This document shows positions 35,001 through 42,930 of a DNA stretch of 64,000 bases, one piece after another. The stretch's first letter is position 1. Each line of letters starts with the position of its first letter. The notes beneath the pieces were generated by a model that saw only the letters and a list, made by a program, of their open reading frames with translations, ran no database searches and had not been told where the DNA came from. The translations under genes were made by a program, and so were the position numbers. Source of the DNA: JADKAV01 sp963818505 (GTDB taxonomy: Bacteria; Actinomycetota; Actinomycetes; S36-B12; UBA10799); the NCBI GenBank assembly GCA_963818505.1, contig CAWFSJ010000006.1, forward strand, positions 62,001 through 126,000. The letters are read 5' to 3'.

Positions 35001-35381
35001 GGGAGTCAGGTGCACACCGTCGTAACGTTGTACGTCACCGAGCGCGATGTCCGAGCCGGTCTTGCGCAGGCTGCTCATCAGTACCCGGAAGCCTTCGGGC
35101 GGGAGCAGGTCGTCACCGTCCACGAACGCCAGATGATCCTGGGTGACATGTGCCAGGCCGAGGTTTCGCGCACCACCCGGACCGCTGCCGGGCCCGTCCA
35201 CCACCACCCACCCGGGATTGGCCTGCGCGTACTGCGCGCAGATGGCACCCGTTGAGTCCGACGAACCGTCGTTGACCAGGATGACTTGGGTCGCCGGCTC
35301 CTCCTGTGCCACGAGGGAATCGAGGCAGGCGGGTAAGAACTCCGCCACGTTGTGGCAGGCGACGACAACACTGAGCCCCAT
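31989..35381 (-). CDS. Bifunctional glycosyltransferase (GT2) / CDP-glycerol glycerophosphotransferase (TagF-like)
   Basis: 1130 residues. The N-terminal GT2 domain (about 1-250) has SVVVACHNVAEFLPACL, VNDGSSDST and FVDGDDLLPP. A middle region (about 370-700) has two or more beta-sandwich-like segments without a clear family. The C-terminal Glyphos_transf domain (about 750-1130) is canonical: QTWHGTPLKKVGQD, GYPRNDLFY, ILYAPTWRDDRYD, LLLRGHHLQ and ITDYSSVMFDFA. It probably adds both sugar and alditol phosphate to one polymer. ATG at 35381 follows TAGAGT by seven bases; a GTG two codons earlier is too close to that element. Confidence 0.88.
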   Translation of the reverse strand: MGLSVVVACHNVAEFLPACLDSLVAQEEPATQVILVNDGSSDSTGAICAQYAQANPGWVVVDGPGSGPGGARNLGLAHVTQDHLAFVDGDDLLPPEGFRVLMSSLRKTGSDIALGDVQRYDGVHLTPSGPHRNAILGTRLRTTITRTPSLMYDTTSWNKVFRTQFWRETGLGFKPLVTYEDLPVMIAAHVRARAVDVLKTPVYYWRRRIDSDASITQRRGEVDNLRDRMDAIDEVCALLADDQFLKQTHDRKVLTFDIPLYLPNYPTASQAYQHLFMERVGAFLRASSPEVMAELPPRDRVRYWLIEQGQHEQLVEFLEYERDPYALRKTIPGDGLTYADLPFLGEPGYPRELYEWGQAQPVASEVEQASWTEEGLAVAGYAYLEGIDSGGPEQRKLRIRVVGGDAPFSVAVKWHNRSDLTAKEFNADVTYDNVGLSFTVPVADLPAEGLMRVDVDVTAPGGRRRVPLSGTYDGAAQLPRRTVLPDGRIAVLRWRGEPLGLAVHRPQPLVTGVEIPRPGLVRVHFGGALPGVQVLARRRDDFEEVSAEHSTTVDLDVSAMPPLESATVTEFDVLLADPQSQEPQPALVDPGLSEILQTHGDQEYHARAGVTGGLQISVREPRPRLLQWRIAGGDLHLSGDRASGLTVLALENRNGLRSEYPVTLDGEQWQVSLPADDRGADDGVAHLAPGRWSLLSQDGVPVHVAEITRSRMVSPEWLSLRGGVKIGVRARRAATAYILVDPSGDIRPPGLHGRAHIIDTYYPKRRSRRTRKTILFENWKGKQYSDNLRAIDEELQRRKDRRRRVWVVRDLGVRMPRGVQTVLRFSPEYYDLLARSRWIISNDSIDQSFVKRDDQTYLQTWHGTPLKKVGQDIEKVNFARKGYLQTFAAEAAKWNYLVSPNAYSTQIMARAFGVPTREILATGYPRNDLFYRPERHARAAAARARLGLREDQQVILYAPTWRDDRYDDRGRYLFDLKLNVEMLRERFGDSHVLLLRGHHLQATRAGIVDVGGFVRNVSTYPDIADLYLIADVLITDYSSVMFDFANTGRPMIFYTWDLDDYRDRLRGFYFDLTADPPGPICRTSGEVLDALVQLGDVQQQYAGAYSRFSEQFCAWEDGNASARVIDAALG

Positions 35382-35388
35382 CAGCACG

Positions 35389-35394
35389 ACTCTA
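35389..35394 (-). promoter_or_regulatory. Putative -10 of GT2-TagF gene (leaderless)
   Basis: TAGAGT, seven bases before the ATG at 35381. Confidence 0.5.
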
Positions 35395-35435
35395 GTCGGT
35401 GATTGTGAGGGCCACGGCCCAGACCTCGGACGGGT

Positions 35436-36437
35436 TCAGTCCCTGACCCAGGCTCCCACCGTGCGCCAATAGCGCTCTATCGCCGACTGCCAGGCGGGCT
35501 CAATTGCGATACCGAATCGCTGCGGCGGGTCCAAGGACAGGCTCAAGTGCGCCAGGAGATCCGCGTCGGACACCCGGCGCGTGCCCTGCAAGCGGTTGCG
35601 CCGCCGGCGCAGGTATGTGCGATGGGTGAGCAGCCAGCGCCAACCCTCGGCCTTTTGTCCAAGCCAGCCCTCGCGTCTGCTGCGCAGAACCAGGGCCGCC
35701 TCGGCCGCCACCAGCAGCGGTGCGAGCCCCAGCAGTGTCCGCAGCCGGTAGGTCGTGAGCACGGTGATCAGCCGGTTGCGCTCGAGCAGTCCCAGCTTGT
35801 CGGGGTTGCGCGCGAAGTCGTAATGGTGGGTGGCCGTGGCAGACGCGAGCACCTCCACGGACCCCCCTGCCAGCCAGGCACGCAACGACAGATCCACGTC
35901 CTCGCCATACATGAAGTACCGCTCGTCCATACCGCCGAGGGCCAGGAAATCGGACCTGCGCACCGCGAAGACAGCTCCAGAGACACTGGCACGGGTACCG
36001 CTGTGGGCTTCACTGACCCGGTGGCCGTAACCCCCGGCCCACGAAAAGCCGAGCACGTGCACGGGGTTGCCCCAGGAGTTGACGGTCTGCGGATCCTCGG
36101 CGAGAAGGATGGTGGCACCTGTCAGAGTCACCGCCGGGTCCGTGAGCCGGTCCCGCAATAGCGCCAAGCAGTCCGGGTCCACGATGGCGTCGCTGTTGAC
36201 GAACACGACCACGGGCGATTCCGCTGCGCGAGCGCCGATGTTCACACCCTGCGCGAACCCGGTGTTACGTCCAGGGGCGACCATCCGCACGCCGGACAGA
36301 GTTGCGCAGTCGGGGCTGCCGTTATCGACCACCACCACTTCCACCTCGACGCCTCGCGAGGCCAGCAGTGCCGCGACGACATCGCCCAGATGCGGTTGGT
36401 GCCCGAAGGCGCAGACGACCGCAGTCATGTCGGTCAC
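35436..36437 (-). CDS. Family 2 glycosyltransferase (rhamnosyltransferase-like)
   Basis: 333-residue GT2 enzyme of the WbbL/RfbN type: VVVDNGSPDCA, NTGFAQGVNIGA, FVNSDAIVDPDC (DxD equivalent) and YFMYGEDVDLSLRAWLAG. The C-terminal third is basic and may lie on the membrane. The GTG start overlaps the stop of the upstream glycosyltransferase by four bases (GTGA), so the two are coupled. Probably adds a deoxyhexose to the wall polymer; the exact sugar is unknown. Confidence 0.88.
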   Translation of the reverse strand: MTDMTAVVCAFGHQPHLGDVVAALLASRGVEVEVVVVDNGSPDCATLSGVRMVAPGRNTGFAQGVNIGARAAESPVVVFVNSDAIVDPDCLALLRDRLTDPAVTLTGATILLAEDPQTVNSWGNPVHVLGFSWAGGYGHRVSEAHSGTRASVSGAVFAVRRSDFLALGGMDERYFMYGEDVDLSLRAWLAGGSVEVLASATATHHYDFARNPDKLGLLERNRLITVLTTYRLRTLLGLAPLLVAAEAALVLRSRREGWLGQKAEGWRWLLTHRTYLRRRRNRLQGTRRVSDADLLAHLSLSLDPPQRFGIAIEPAWQSAIERYWRTVGAWVRD

Positions 36438-37429
36438 GGCCGAAGGTCTCCTGGGCTGGTCAGGAAGCCCACCCCCCAGCTCATGTGCATCGTCACCAGC
36501 GCCACGGGCACCCGCACGCGCACCGGTGCGGGTTGGCCGGCACCGATCGCCAGGCCCCCTGCGGTGACCGCGCTGAGGTACCCAGCCGCCGGGACCGCGC
36601 CCAGCCAGGCACGACGTTGCCCGGCAAGCGTGCCCGCGGCCGCAGCAGCGAGCCCGGCTGCGATGACCATCACCGTGACCGGCGGTGCCAGGTACCGGGC
36701 GCTGACGGTCTCAGGGTGTTGCCGCATGATCTCCCGGCGCCAGCGGCCGTAGTGCAGATACTGCTTGGCCAAGGCCTTGACCGTGGGTCGGGGCCGGTAG
36801 GTCACCTGCATATGGGGGGTGAACCAGATCTTGCCTCCGGACTCGCGGATCCGGTGGTTCATCTCCCAGTCCTGGGCGCGCACGTACGCCTCGTCGTAGC
36901 CCCCCACCCGCTCGAGCGCATCCCGGCGGAAGGCGCCGAGGTACACCGTGAGAGCCGGGCCCTCCTGCCCACCGGTGTGGAAGGACGCCGCTCCCACCCC
37001 CAGCGGCGAACGCATGGCACATGCCACCGCCTTCTCGAAGTCAGTGGTCCCCTCCGCCGCCATCACCCCGCCGACATTGTCGGCACCTGTGCGCTGCAGC
37101 ACTTCGACGGCGGTACTGATGTAGTCAGGCGGCAATAGCGCGTGGCCGTCGACCCGGACCACGATGGGATGCGTGGTGGCCGCGAGAGCCGCATTGAGCC
37201 CGGCGGGCGTCTTGCCTGTGGGGTTCTCCACCAGCACGATGCGCGGGTCCTGGGCCTGCAACGAGCGGGCGAGGTCATCGGTTGCATCAGTCGACGGCCC
37301 GAGTGCCAGAGCGATCTGCAACTCGCCCGGGTAGTCCTGGGCGGTGATAGCACCCACAGCCTGATCCAGGTGCAGCTCCTCGTTGAGAACCGGCATGATC
37401 ACGGCCACCGGCGGCCAGGTGTCGTTCAT
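36434..37429 (-). CDS. Family 2 glycosyltransferase with membrane C-terminus (ExoA-like)
   Basis: 331 residues. The GT2 domain (about 1-235) has VIMPVLNEELHLDQAV, VVRVDGHALLPPDY in place of a plain DxD, and RAQDWEMNHRIRESGGKIW. Two or three helices near the C-terminus (from about 245) anchor it. It resembles ExoA-type succinoglycan glucosyltransferases. ATG at 37429 follows TAGCGT by eight bases. First gene of the minus-strand run 37429 to 35436, divergent from the second LCP gene. Confidence 0.85.
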   Translation of the reverse strand: MNDTWPPVAVIMPVLNEELHLDQAVGAITAQDYPGELQIALALGPSTDATDDLARSLQAQDPRIVLVENPTGKTPAGLNAALAATTHPIVVRVDGHALLPPDYISTAVEVLQRTGADNVGGVMAAEGTTDFEKAVACAMRSPLGVGAASFHTGGQEGPALTVYLGAFRRDALERVGGYDEAYVRAQDWEMNHRIRESGGKIWFTPHMQVTYRPRPTVKALAKQYLHYGRWRREIMRQHPETVSARYLAPPVTVMVIAAGLAAAAAGTLAGQRRAWLGAVPAAGYLSAVTAGGLAIGAGQPAPVRVRVPVALVTMHMSWGVGFLTSPGDLRP

Positions 37430-37437
37430 CAGCACAG

Positions 37438-37443
37438 ACGCTA
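37438..37443 (-). promoter_or_regulatory. Putative -10 of ExoA-like glycosyltransferase (leaderless)
   Basis: TAGCGT, eight bases before the ATG at 37429. Confidence 0.45.
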
Positions 37444-37532
37444 CGCCCTGCAGACACGCGGCCAACCGGATGCCCGGGTTTGGCCATCAGCGAAGTTACG
37501 GTGGAACTCGTTGCGATGAAGGGGTCTCACCG

Positions 37533-38879
37533 GTGCAGTTCCGTCGTTTCGCGCGCTTGTTCGCCGCGATTTGCGCCGCCGCCGTCCTGCTGGGCAGCGG
37601 CGCGGCGTGGGCCACAGTGCGTCACTATGCCGGACAGGTTCAGCGCATCGACGCCTTCGCCGATGGTCGTTCCGCCCCCCGTAGCGGAGATCCACTGACT
37701 TTCCTCGTGGTGGGATCTGACAGCCGCGACGGCCTGTCCGATCGCCAGGTGCGACGCCTGCACACAGGTTGGGACGTGTACGGGCAGCGCACCGACACCA
37801 TGATGCTGGCCCACGTCAGCCGTGACGGTTCGGTAAGCGTCGTGAGCCTGCCGCGCGACTCCCTGGTCTCGATTCCCGCCTACACCGATCCCGACGGCAC
37901 GGAGCACGCGGAATCCGAGCAGAAGCTCAACAGCGCCTATGCCTACGGTGGCGCGCCACTTCTGGTCGCCGCGGTTGAGCAGGCGACCGGCGTCACAATC
38001 GACCACTACCTCGAGGTCAACTTCGCAGGGTTCGTGCGGATGGTCAATGCGCTGGACGGGGTCGAGGTCTGCGTTCCCGCGGACATCTACGACCCGCCGT
38101 CGGGGCTGCAACTGGCCGCAGGAAGGTCCACCCTGCAGGGACGCGACGCCCTGGCCTATGTGCGGGCCCGCGAGTTCGACCCCACCGCCGACATCGGCCG
38201 GATGAAACGCCAGCAGAGTTTCGTGGCCAGCATGGTCAACAAGGCCGCCAGTTCGGCGGTGCTGCTCGATCCGGCCCGGGCCACGGCCTTCGTGGACGCG
38301 ATGCTGGGCAGCATGCGGGTGGATCAGACCCTCGACAACTCCCAGGTCATGGAACTGACCAAGCGCCTGGCCCAGATCGATCCCTCGAAGGTGACTTTCC
38401 GCACGGTTCCCGTGGCGGGCGAGAAGCCGATGGGCGCGATCGGCAACGTGGTCGTGTGGGACGCGCCCGGCTCGCAAGCCATCTTCACCGCGCTGGCCAA
38501 CGACACCGCGATCCCGGACAAACCCTCGGCTCCCAAGGTCGAGGTGGCGCCGTCCAGCATCCGCGTGCAACTGCTCGGCTCCGGCGACTCGGCCTTGCAA
38601 GCCCAGGATGACTTCGAGGTGGCTGGCTACTCGCTGGTCGGCCCTCCGGTCCCCGGCACGCTGACCGCGACAACCGTTGAGTACGACCCCGGCTACGACG
38701 TCTCGCTCAAGACACTCAAGGCAGCCCTTCCGGGTGCCGACCTCGTCGAGGTGGCCGGGCTCGGTTCAACCTTCCGGGTGACCGTCGGCACCGACTACTC
38801 GGGGGTCACGGCAGTGTCGGTGGCAGACCCCACCGCCCCAGAGAAACCCCGCACCGCCGCCGACGACCTCTGCAGCTGA
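37533..38879 (+). CDS. LCP (LytR-CpsA-Psr) family wall-polymer transferase
   Basis: 448-residue membrane enzyme, the second LCP protein here. TM helix at about 9-28; LCP domain (about 60-215) with TFLVVGSDSRDG, VVSLPRDSLVSIP, ALAYVRAREFDPTADIGR and a KRQQSF run; LytR_C-like domain (about 335-425). GTG at 37533 has AAGGGG nine bases upstream; an open extension back to 37383 overlaps the divergent gene and is unlikely to be used. The presence of two LCP enzymes fits attachment of more than one polymer type. Confidence 0.92.
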   Translation: MQFRRFARLFAAICAAAVLLGSGAAWATVRHYAGQVQRIDAFADGRSAPRSGDPLTFLVVGSDSRDGLSDRQVRRLHTGWDVYGQRTDTMMLAHVSRDGSVSVVSLPRDSLVSIPAYTDPDGTEHAESEQKLNSAYAYGGAPLLVAAVEQATGVTIDHYLEVNFAGFVRMVNALDGVEVCVPADIYDPPSGLQLAAGRSTLQGRDALAYVRAREFDPTADIGRMKRQQSFVASMVNKAASSAVLLDPARATAFVDAMLGSMRVDQTLDNSQVMELTKRLAQIDPSKVTFRTVPVAGEKPMGAIGNVVVWDAPGSQAIFTALANDTAIPDKPSAPKVEVAPSSIRVQLLGSGDSALQAQDDFEVAGYSLVGPPVPGTLTATTVEYDPGYDVSLKTLKAALPGADLVEVAGLGSTFRVTVGTDYSGVTAVSVADPTAPEKPRTAADDLCS

Positions 38880-38889
38880 GCCCGGCCGC

Positions 38890-38977
38890 CGGTTGTCGCG
38901 TTGTTGCGGTCAGCTCCGGCCGGTTGTCGCGTTGTTGCTGTTTCCCGTGTCCCAAACCAGCAACAACGCCACAACCG
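38890..38977. repeat. GTTGTTG-rich repeat and 20-bp-arm inverted repeat
   Basis: The sequence CGGTTGTCGCGTTGTTGC occurs at 38890-38907 and again at 38921-38938. The second copy starts a hairpin: CGGTTGTCGCGTTGTTGCTG (38921-38940) pairs with 38958-38977 with one mismatch, loop 17 bases. A related CACAACAACGCAACAA lies at 38990-39005. It sits between the convergent LCP and acyl-CoA dehydrogenase genes, so it may end transcription both ways, but lacks a T tract. Confidence 0.8.
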
Positions 38978-39024
38978 AGGCGATGGAACCACAACAACGC
39001 AACAATGCGGACGCCGTGCCTTGG

Positions 39025-40170
39025 CTACTTCAGCAGATTCCGCGCCATGACCAACCGCTGGATCTGGTTGGTGCCTTCGTAGATCTGCGTGATCTTCGCA
39101 TCGCGCATGAACCGTTCCGCGGCGTAGTCCTTGACGTATCCGTAGCCGCCCAGGATCTGCACAACGTCCACCGTGACCTTCATTGCGGTGTCCGAGGCCA
39201 GACACTTGGCGGCGCTGCCCAGGAAGGTGGTGCGCTCGTCGCCACGCTCACCGGACGCCGCGGCGAAGTACACCAGTTGACGCGCTGCCTCGACCTGCAT
39301 GGCCATGTCGGCGAGCATGAACTGGATTGCCTGGAACTGCGCGATCGCCTTGCCGAACTGCTTGCGTTCCTTGGCGTAGTCGATGGCGAGGTCCAACGCT
39401 CCTTGTGCCATGCCGACGGCCTGAGCGCCGATGCAGATGCGGGTGAGGTCAAGGGTCTTCATGGCAGTGGCCCAGCCCGTGCCCTCCGCGCCGATCATGC
39501 GGTCCGCGGGTAGTTCCACGTTGTCGAAATACAGTTCGCGGGTCGGGGAACCCTTGATGCCGAGCTTGCGCTCCTCGGCGCCCAGGGAGAACCCGGGGTC
39601 ATCGGCATGGACGACGAACGCACTGATGCCCTTGGGTCCGGAACCGGGATCGGTGGAGGCCATGACCGTGTAGTACTTCGAGATTCCGGCACCGGTGATC
39701 CAGCGCTTCGCGCCGTTGAGCACCCACGTGTCCCCTTGGGCGATCGCGCGGCTCTTCATGCTGCCTGCGTCGCTGCCGGCCTCCGGCTCACTGAGCGCGT
39801 AGGAGAACATCGCCTCGCCGCTGGCGACCTGCGGCAGGTAGCGCTGCTTGAGGTCCTCGTCGCCGCCGACCAGCAAGGGTGTGGTGCCCAACTTGTTCAC
39901 CGCAGGGATCAATGAGGACGAACCGCAGACGCGGGCCACCTCTTCAATGACGATGCACGAGGCCAGGTTGTCCCCGCCGCTTCCCCCGTACTCCTCAGGG
40001 ATGTGGATGGCGTGGAACCCGCTGGCCGCCAACGCCTCGTAGACGTCCCACGGGAACTCCCCCTTGTCATCGATCTCAGCGGCCCGCGGCGCGATCTTGT
40101 CATTGGCCAGTGCGCGCACGGCGTTCTGCAGCTCGCGGTGCTCCTCGGGCAGGCGGTAGACATCGTCCAT
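39025..40170 (-). CDS. Acyl-CoA dehydrogenase
   Basis: 381-residue FAD-dependent acyl-CoA dehydrogenase. Seen are FSYALSEPEAGSDAGSM (FAD/substrate strand), RWITGAGISKYYTVMA, KERKQFGKAIAQFQAIQF and the C-terminal IYEGTNQIQRLVMARNLL, where the Glu is the usual catalytic base. ATG at 40170 has GGAGAA five bases upstream. Similar to the FadE group beside purE/purK in mycobacteria; chain length specificity cannot be read. A second, distinct homologue lies at 42923. Confidence 0.92.
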   Translation of the reverse strand: MDDVYRLPEEHRELQNAVRALANDKIAPRAAEIDDKGEFPWDVYEALAASGFHAIHIPEEYGGSGGDNLASCIVIEEVARVCGSSSLIPAVNKLGTTPLLVGGDEDLKQRYLPQVASGEAMFSYALSEPEAGSDAGSMKSRAIAQGDTWVLNGAKRWITGAGISKYYTVMASTDPGSGPKGISAFVVHADDPGFSLGAEERKLGIKGSPTRELYFDNVELPADRMIGAEGTGWATAMKTLDLTRICIGAQAVGMAQGALDLAIDYAKERKQFGKAIAQFQAIQFMLADMAMQVEAARQLVYFAAASGERGDERTTFLGSAAKCLASDTAMKVTVDVVQILGGYGYVKDYAAERFMRDAKITQIYEGTNQIQRLVMARNLLK

Positions 40171-40256
40171 GTTCTTCTCCGATCGTTCCCGCGACCATCG
40201 TACGAACGGGGCATGACGACTCATTCAGACGGCACCTGCACAGCACCGAGCAGGCA

Positions 40257-40262
40257 TAGGAT
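40257..40262 (+). promoter_or_regulatory. Putative -10 of PEBP gene (leaderless)
   Basis: TAGGAT, six bases before the ATG at 40269. Confidence 0.55.
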
Positions 40263-40268
40263 CGAGTC

Positions 40269-40808
40269 ATGGAACTCAAGCGCAGTCGGCCCGGGGGGCC
40301 CTACGAAACCCTGCCTGAGGTGCCCGCCTTCGCGGTGACCAGCGAGGACATCGCAGACGGACAACTGTTACCCATGGGCAACGTCCACACCAGCGCTGGA
40401 GGCGCTGACGTATCACCGCAGCTGTCCTGGTCGGGCTTCCCAGAGCAGACCAAGAGTTTCGCGGTCACCTGCTTCGACCCCGACGCTCCCACCCATAGCG
40501 GCTGGTGGCACTGGCTGGCTGTCAACATCCCCGCCACGGTCACCTCGCTGGCCCCAGGTGCGGGCGCCGCGGACGATTCCGGGATGCCTGCCGGAGTCGT
40601 GCAGTTCCGCACTGACTACGGAACATTCGGCTACGCGGGTGCCGGTCCGCCCCCAGGAGATCACGACCATCGCTACTTCTTCGCGATCCACGCACTGGAC
40701 GTTGAGCATCTCGACCTGGCTCCCGACACCCCAGCCGCAATCGTCGGCTTCAACCTCACGGCGCACACAATTGCGCGCGCCGTACTGGTAGCCACGTTCA
40801 AGCACTGA
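40269..40808 (+). CDS. YbhB/YbcL family PEBP-like protein
   Basis: 179-residue phosphatidylethanolamine-binding-protein-like (Raf-kinase-inhibitor-like) protein. It shows SPQLSWSGFPEQTKSFAVTC, FDPDAPTHSGWWHWLAVNIP (the DPDAP and H motifs of the anion-binding pocket) and DHDHRYFFAIHALD. No signal peptide, so cytoplasmic. Function of bacterial members is poorly known. Convergent with the CoA-binding protein, four bases apart. Confidence 0.9.
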   Translation: MELKRSRPGGPYETLPEVPAFAVTSEDIADGQLLPMGNVHTSAGGADVSPQLSWSGFPEQTKSFAVTCFDPDAPTHSGWWHWLAVNIPATVTSLAPGAGAADDSGMPAGVVQFRTDYGTFGYAGAGPPPGDHDHRYFFAIHALDVEHLDLAPDTPAAIVGFNLTAHTIARAVLVATFKH

Positions 40809-40812
40809 GGGC

Positions 40813-41292
40813 TTAAGCCGCAGGGCCCAGCCGGGGCCAGTCCGCAGCCGGACACCGGTCCATCACCACGTCGAGCCCCGCGTCCCGGGCTCGTTTGGCG
40901 GCGGCCTCGTCGATCACATCGAACTGCAGCCAGACCGCGCCCGCACCCACCTCGATCGCGGCGTCCACCACCGGGCCGACCAGATCGCTGCGTACGAAGC
41001 AATCCACCACATCCGGGGGTCCCAGCAATGCCGCGGCCTGTTCGACGGTCGCAAACGCCCGCTGCCCGAATATGTCCTCGGTCCGTGGATGGATCGGCGT
41101 GATAGCTCGGCCTTTGCGGTTGAGGAATTCCGCAACGCCGTAGGCAGCCCTCGCCTGGTTGGCGCTGAGGCCGACGATGAACCAGGTCTGGGCGTCGGCC
41201 AGCAGACGCGCCACGAGGTCGTCGCTGCCGTACAGATCCGGGTCTCGATTGGGATCGGACTGGCCAGGCAGTTGGCAGACGTCGCCGTTCAC
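40813..41292 (-). CDS. CoA-binding domain protein (YccU-like)
   Basis: 159-residue Rossmann-fold CoA-binding protein. The nucleotide loop WFIVGLSANQARAAYGVAE and later VDCFVRSDLVGPVVDAAI and VVMDRCPAADWPRL match YccU-type proteins. Its ATG overlaps the purE stop by four bases, placing it last in the operon ACAD-purK-purE-CoA-binding. Family role is uncertain, perhaps sensing or regulating CoA thioesters. Confidence 0.88.
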   Translation of the reverse strand: MNGDVCQLPGQSDPNRDPDLYGSDDLVARLLADAQTWFIVGLSANQARAAYGVAEFLNRKGRAITPIHPRTEDIFGQRAFATVEQAAALLGPPDVVDCFVRSDLVGPVVDAAIEVGAGAVWLQFDVIDEAAAKRARDAGLDVVMDRCPAADWPRLGPAA

Positions 41293-41786
41293 TGCAGGCC
41301 TTTTCGCACAGACTCACCCTTGGCGGCGGCGCTGTCGCGCAGGGCTCGCTGGAATCCCACCATGCGGGTAGACAAGTCCGGGTCGCTGACCGCCAGAATC
41401 CGCACAGCCAGTAAGCCGGCGTTGCGCGCGTTGCCGATCGCCACGGTCGCCACTGGAACCCCGGCGGGCATCTGCACGATGGACAGCAACGAGTCGAGGC
41501 CGTCGAGCCTGGCCAAGGGCACCGGTACCCCGATCACAGGCAGCGGGGTGACTGCGGCGAGCATGCCCGGGAGATGGGCTGCTCCTCCTGCTCCAGCGAT
41601 GATCACCTTGAGTCCCCGCTCAGCGGCGGTCCGGCCGAAGTCCAGCATCTCTTCAGGCATCCGGTGTGCCGAGACGACGTCGGTCAGGCATTCGACGCCG
41701 AGTTCCTGACATGCCTGCACGGCCGCGGACATGACCGGCCAGTCCGAGTCGCTGCCCATGACCACAGCCACCTGCGGCTCACTCAT
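41289..41786 (-). CDS. purE: N5-carboxyaminoimidazole ribonucleotide mutase PurE
   Basis: 165-residue class I PurE, which moves the carboxyl group of N5-CAIR to give CAIR in purine synthesis. VVMGSDSDWPVM binds the phosphate, SAHRMPEEML holds the catalytic His, and IAGAGGAAHLPGM completes the site. The start overlaps purK by eight bases, so the two successive enzymes are translated together. Confidence 0.95.
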   Translation of the reverse strand: MSEPQVAVVMGSDSDWPVMSAAVQACQELGVECLTDVVSAHRMPEEMLDFGRTAAERGLKVIIAGAGGAAHLPGMLAAVTPLPVIGVPVPLARLDGLDSLLSIVQMPAGVPVATVAIGNARNAGLLAVRILAVSDPDLSTRMVGFQRALRDSAAAKGESVRKGLQ

Positions 41787-42930
41787 CGATGACTCCTTGG
41801 AAGTAGTCGGCTGCGTGTCTGGCCCTTTCCAGCAGTTCCTGTTCGTCCGTGCCCAACACGGTCACGTGCCCCACCTTGCGCCCAGGCCGCACATCCTTGC
41901 CGTACAGATGCACCTTCAAGCCCGGGTCCCTGGCCAGCACGTGTTTGTAGGCCGCATGCAGGTCGGCGATCTCGCCACCGAGCACGTTGGCCATGACCGC
42001 CTTCGGTTGCCGCGGCCGCGGGTCTCCGAGCGGGAGGTCGAGCACTGCGCGCAGGTGGTTCTCGAACTGTGAGGTGAACGCACCCTCGATGCTCCAGTGC
42101 CCCGAGTTGTGCGGGCGCATCGCCAATTCGTTGACGACCAGCCCACCGGGTGTGTCGAAGAGTTCGACGGCCAGCATGCCGACCACGCCCAGTTCCTTGG
42201 CGACACGAAGTGCGAGTTCCTCCGACTGTTCGGCAGTGGCCCCATGCGGCGTGGCAGGCGCTATGACCTCCACGCAGATCCCGTCGGACTGCACTGTGCG
42301 CACGGGTGGGTACGCGACAGCCTGCCCGTGGGGGGACCTGGCCACCTGCACGGCGATCTCCTGGGTGAAACCGACGAGTTCCTCGACAAGCCACACGGCA
42401 CCGGGGCCGAGATCGTGGGCCATCACCTCGGCGGCCTCAGGCAGCGATCCGACGACCCATACCCCCTTGCCGTCGTAGCCGCCTTTGGAGGCCTTGAGCA
42501 CCTTGGGCCAGTCCGGGCCGAAGTCCGCCACCTGCTGCGGCGAATCCACGACCTGCCACCGCGGCACCGGGAAGCCCGCCTGCTCCAGGCGGCGACGCAT
42601 GGCCACCTTGTCCTGGGCGTAGGCCAAAGCGGCAGACCCGGGATGCACAGCAACTCCGTCGGCCTCGAGAGCCTCGATGATCTCGCGCGGGACATGCTCG
42701 TGGTCGAAGGTCACCACGTCGACCCCCTTGGCCAGTTCGACGATGGCCGCGCGGTCGCGAGCGCCACCCACCGCCACCGCCGGGATGACCTGTGCCGCGC
42801 TGTCGTCGGGGGAATCTGCCAGGACGTGCAATTGGATGCCCAGCGCGATCGCCGGCTGCTGGCTCATCCGCGCCAACTGGCCGCCGCCGATGATCCCGAC
42901 CCGGGGGGTGCCCGGGGGCAGTTCAGGCAC
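41779..42930 (-). CDS. purK: N5-carboxyaminoimidazole ribonucleotide synthase PurK
   Basis: 383-residue ATP-grasp enzyme that carboxylates AIR with ATP and bicarbonate. VGIIGGGQLARMSQQPA opens the protein; KASKGGYDGKGVWVV is the ATP-binding loop; NELAMRPHNSGHWSIEGA holds metal and substrate ligands. It overlaps the acyl-CoA dehydrogenase stop by eight bases at its 5' end and purE by eight bases at its 3' end. Complete. Confidence 0.95.
   Translation of the reverse strand: MPELPPGTPRVGIIGGGQLARMSQQPAIALGIQLHVLADSPDDSAAQVIPAVAVGGARDRAAIVELAKGVDVVTFDHEHVPREIIEALEADGVAVHPGSAALAYAQDKVAMRRRLEQAGFPVPRWQVVDSPQQVADFGPDWPKVLKASKGGYDGKGVWVVGSLPEAAEVMAHDLGPGAVWLVEELVGFTQEIAVQVARSPHGQAVAYPPVRTVQSDGICVEVIAPATPHGATAEQSEELALRVAKELGVVGMLAVELFDTPGGLVVNELAMRPHNSGHWSIEGAFTSQFENHLRAVLDLPLGDPRPRQPKAVMANVLGGEIADLHAAYKHVLARDPGLKVHLYGKDVRPGRKVGHVTVLGTDEQELLERARHAADYFQGVIDE

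Noticed and set aside
37383..37532. Longer N-terminus for the second LCP protein
   Set aside because: The added residues are polar and not signal-like, overlap the divergent glycosyltransferase start and lack a ribosome binding site; GTG at 37533 has AAGGGG.
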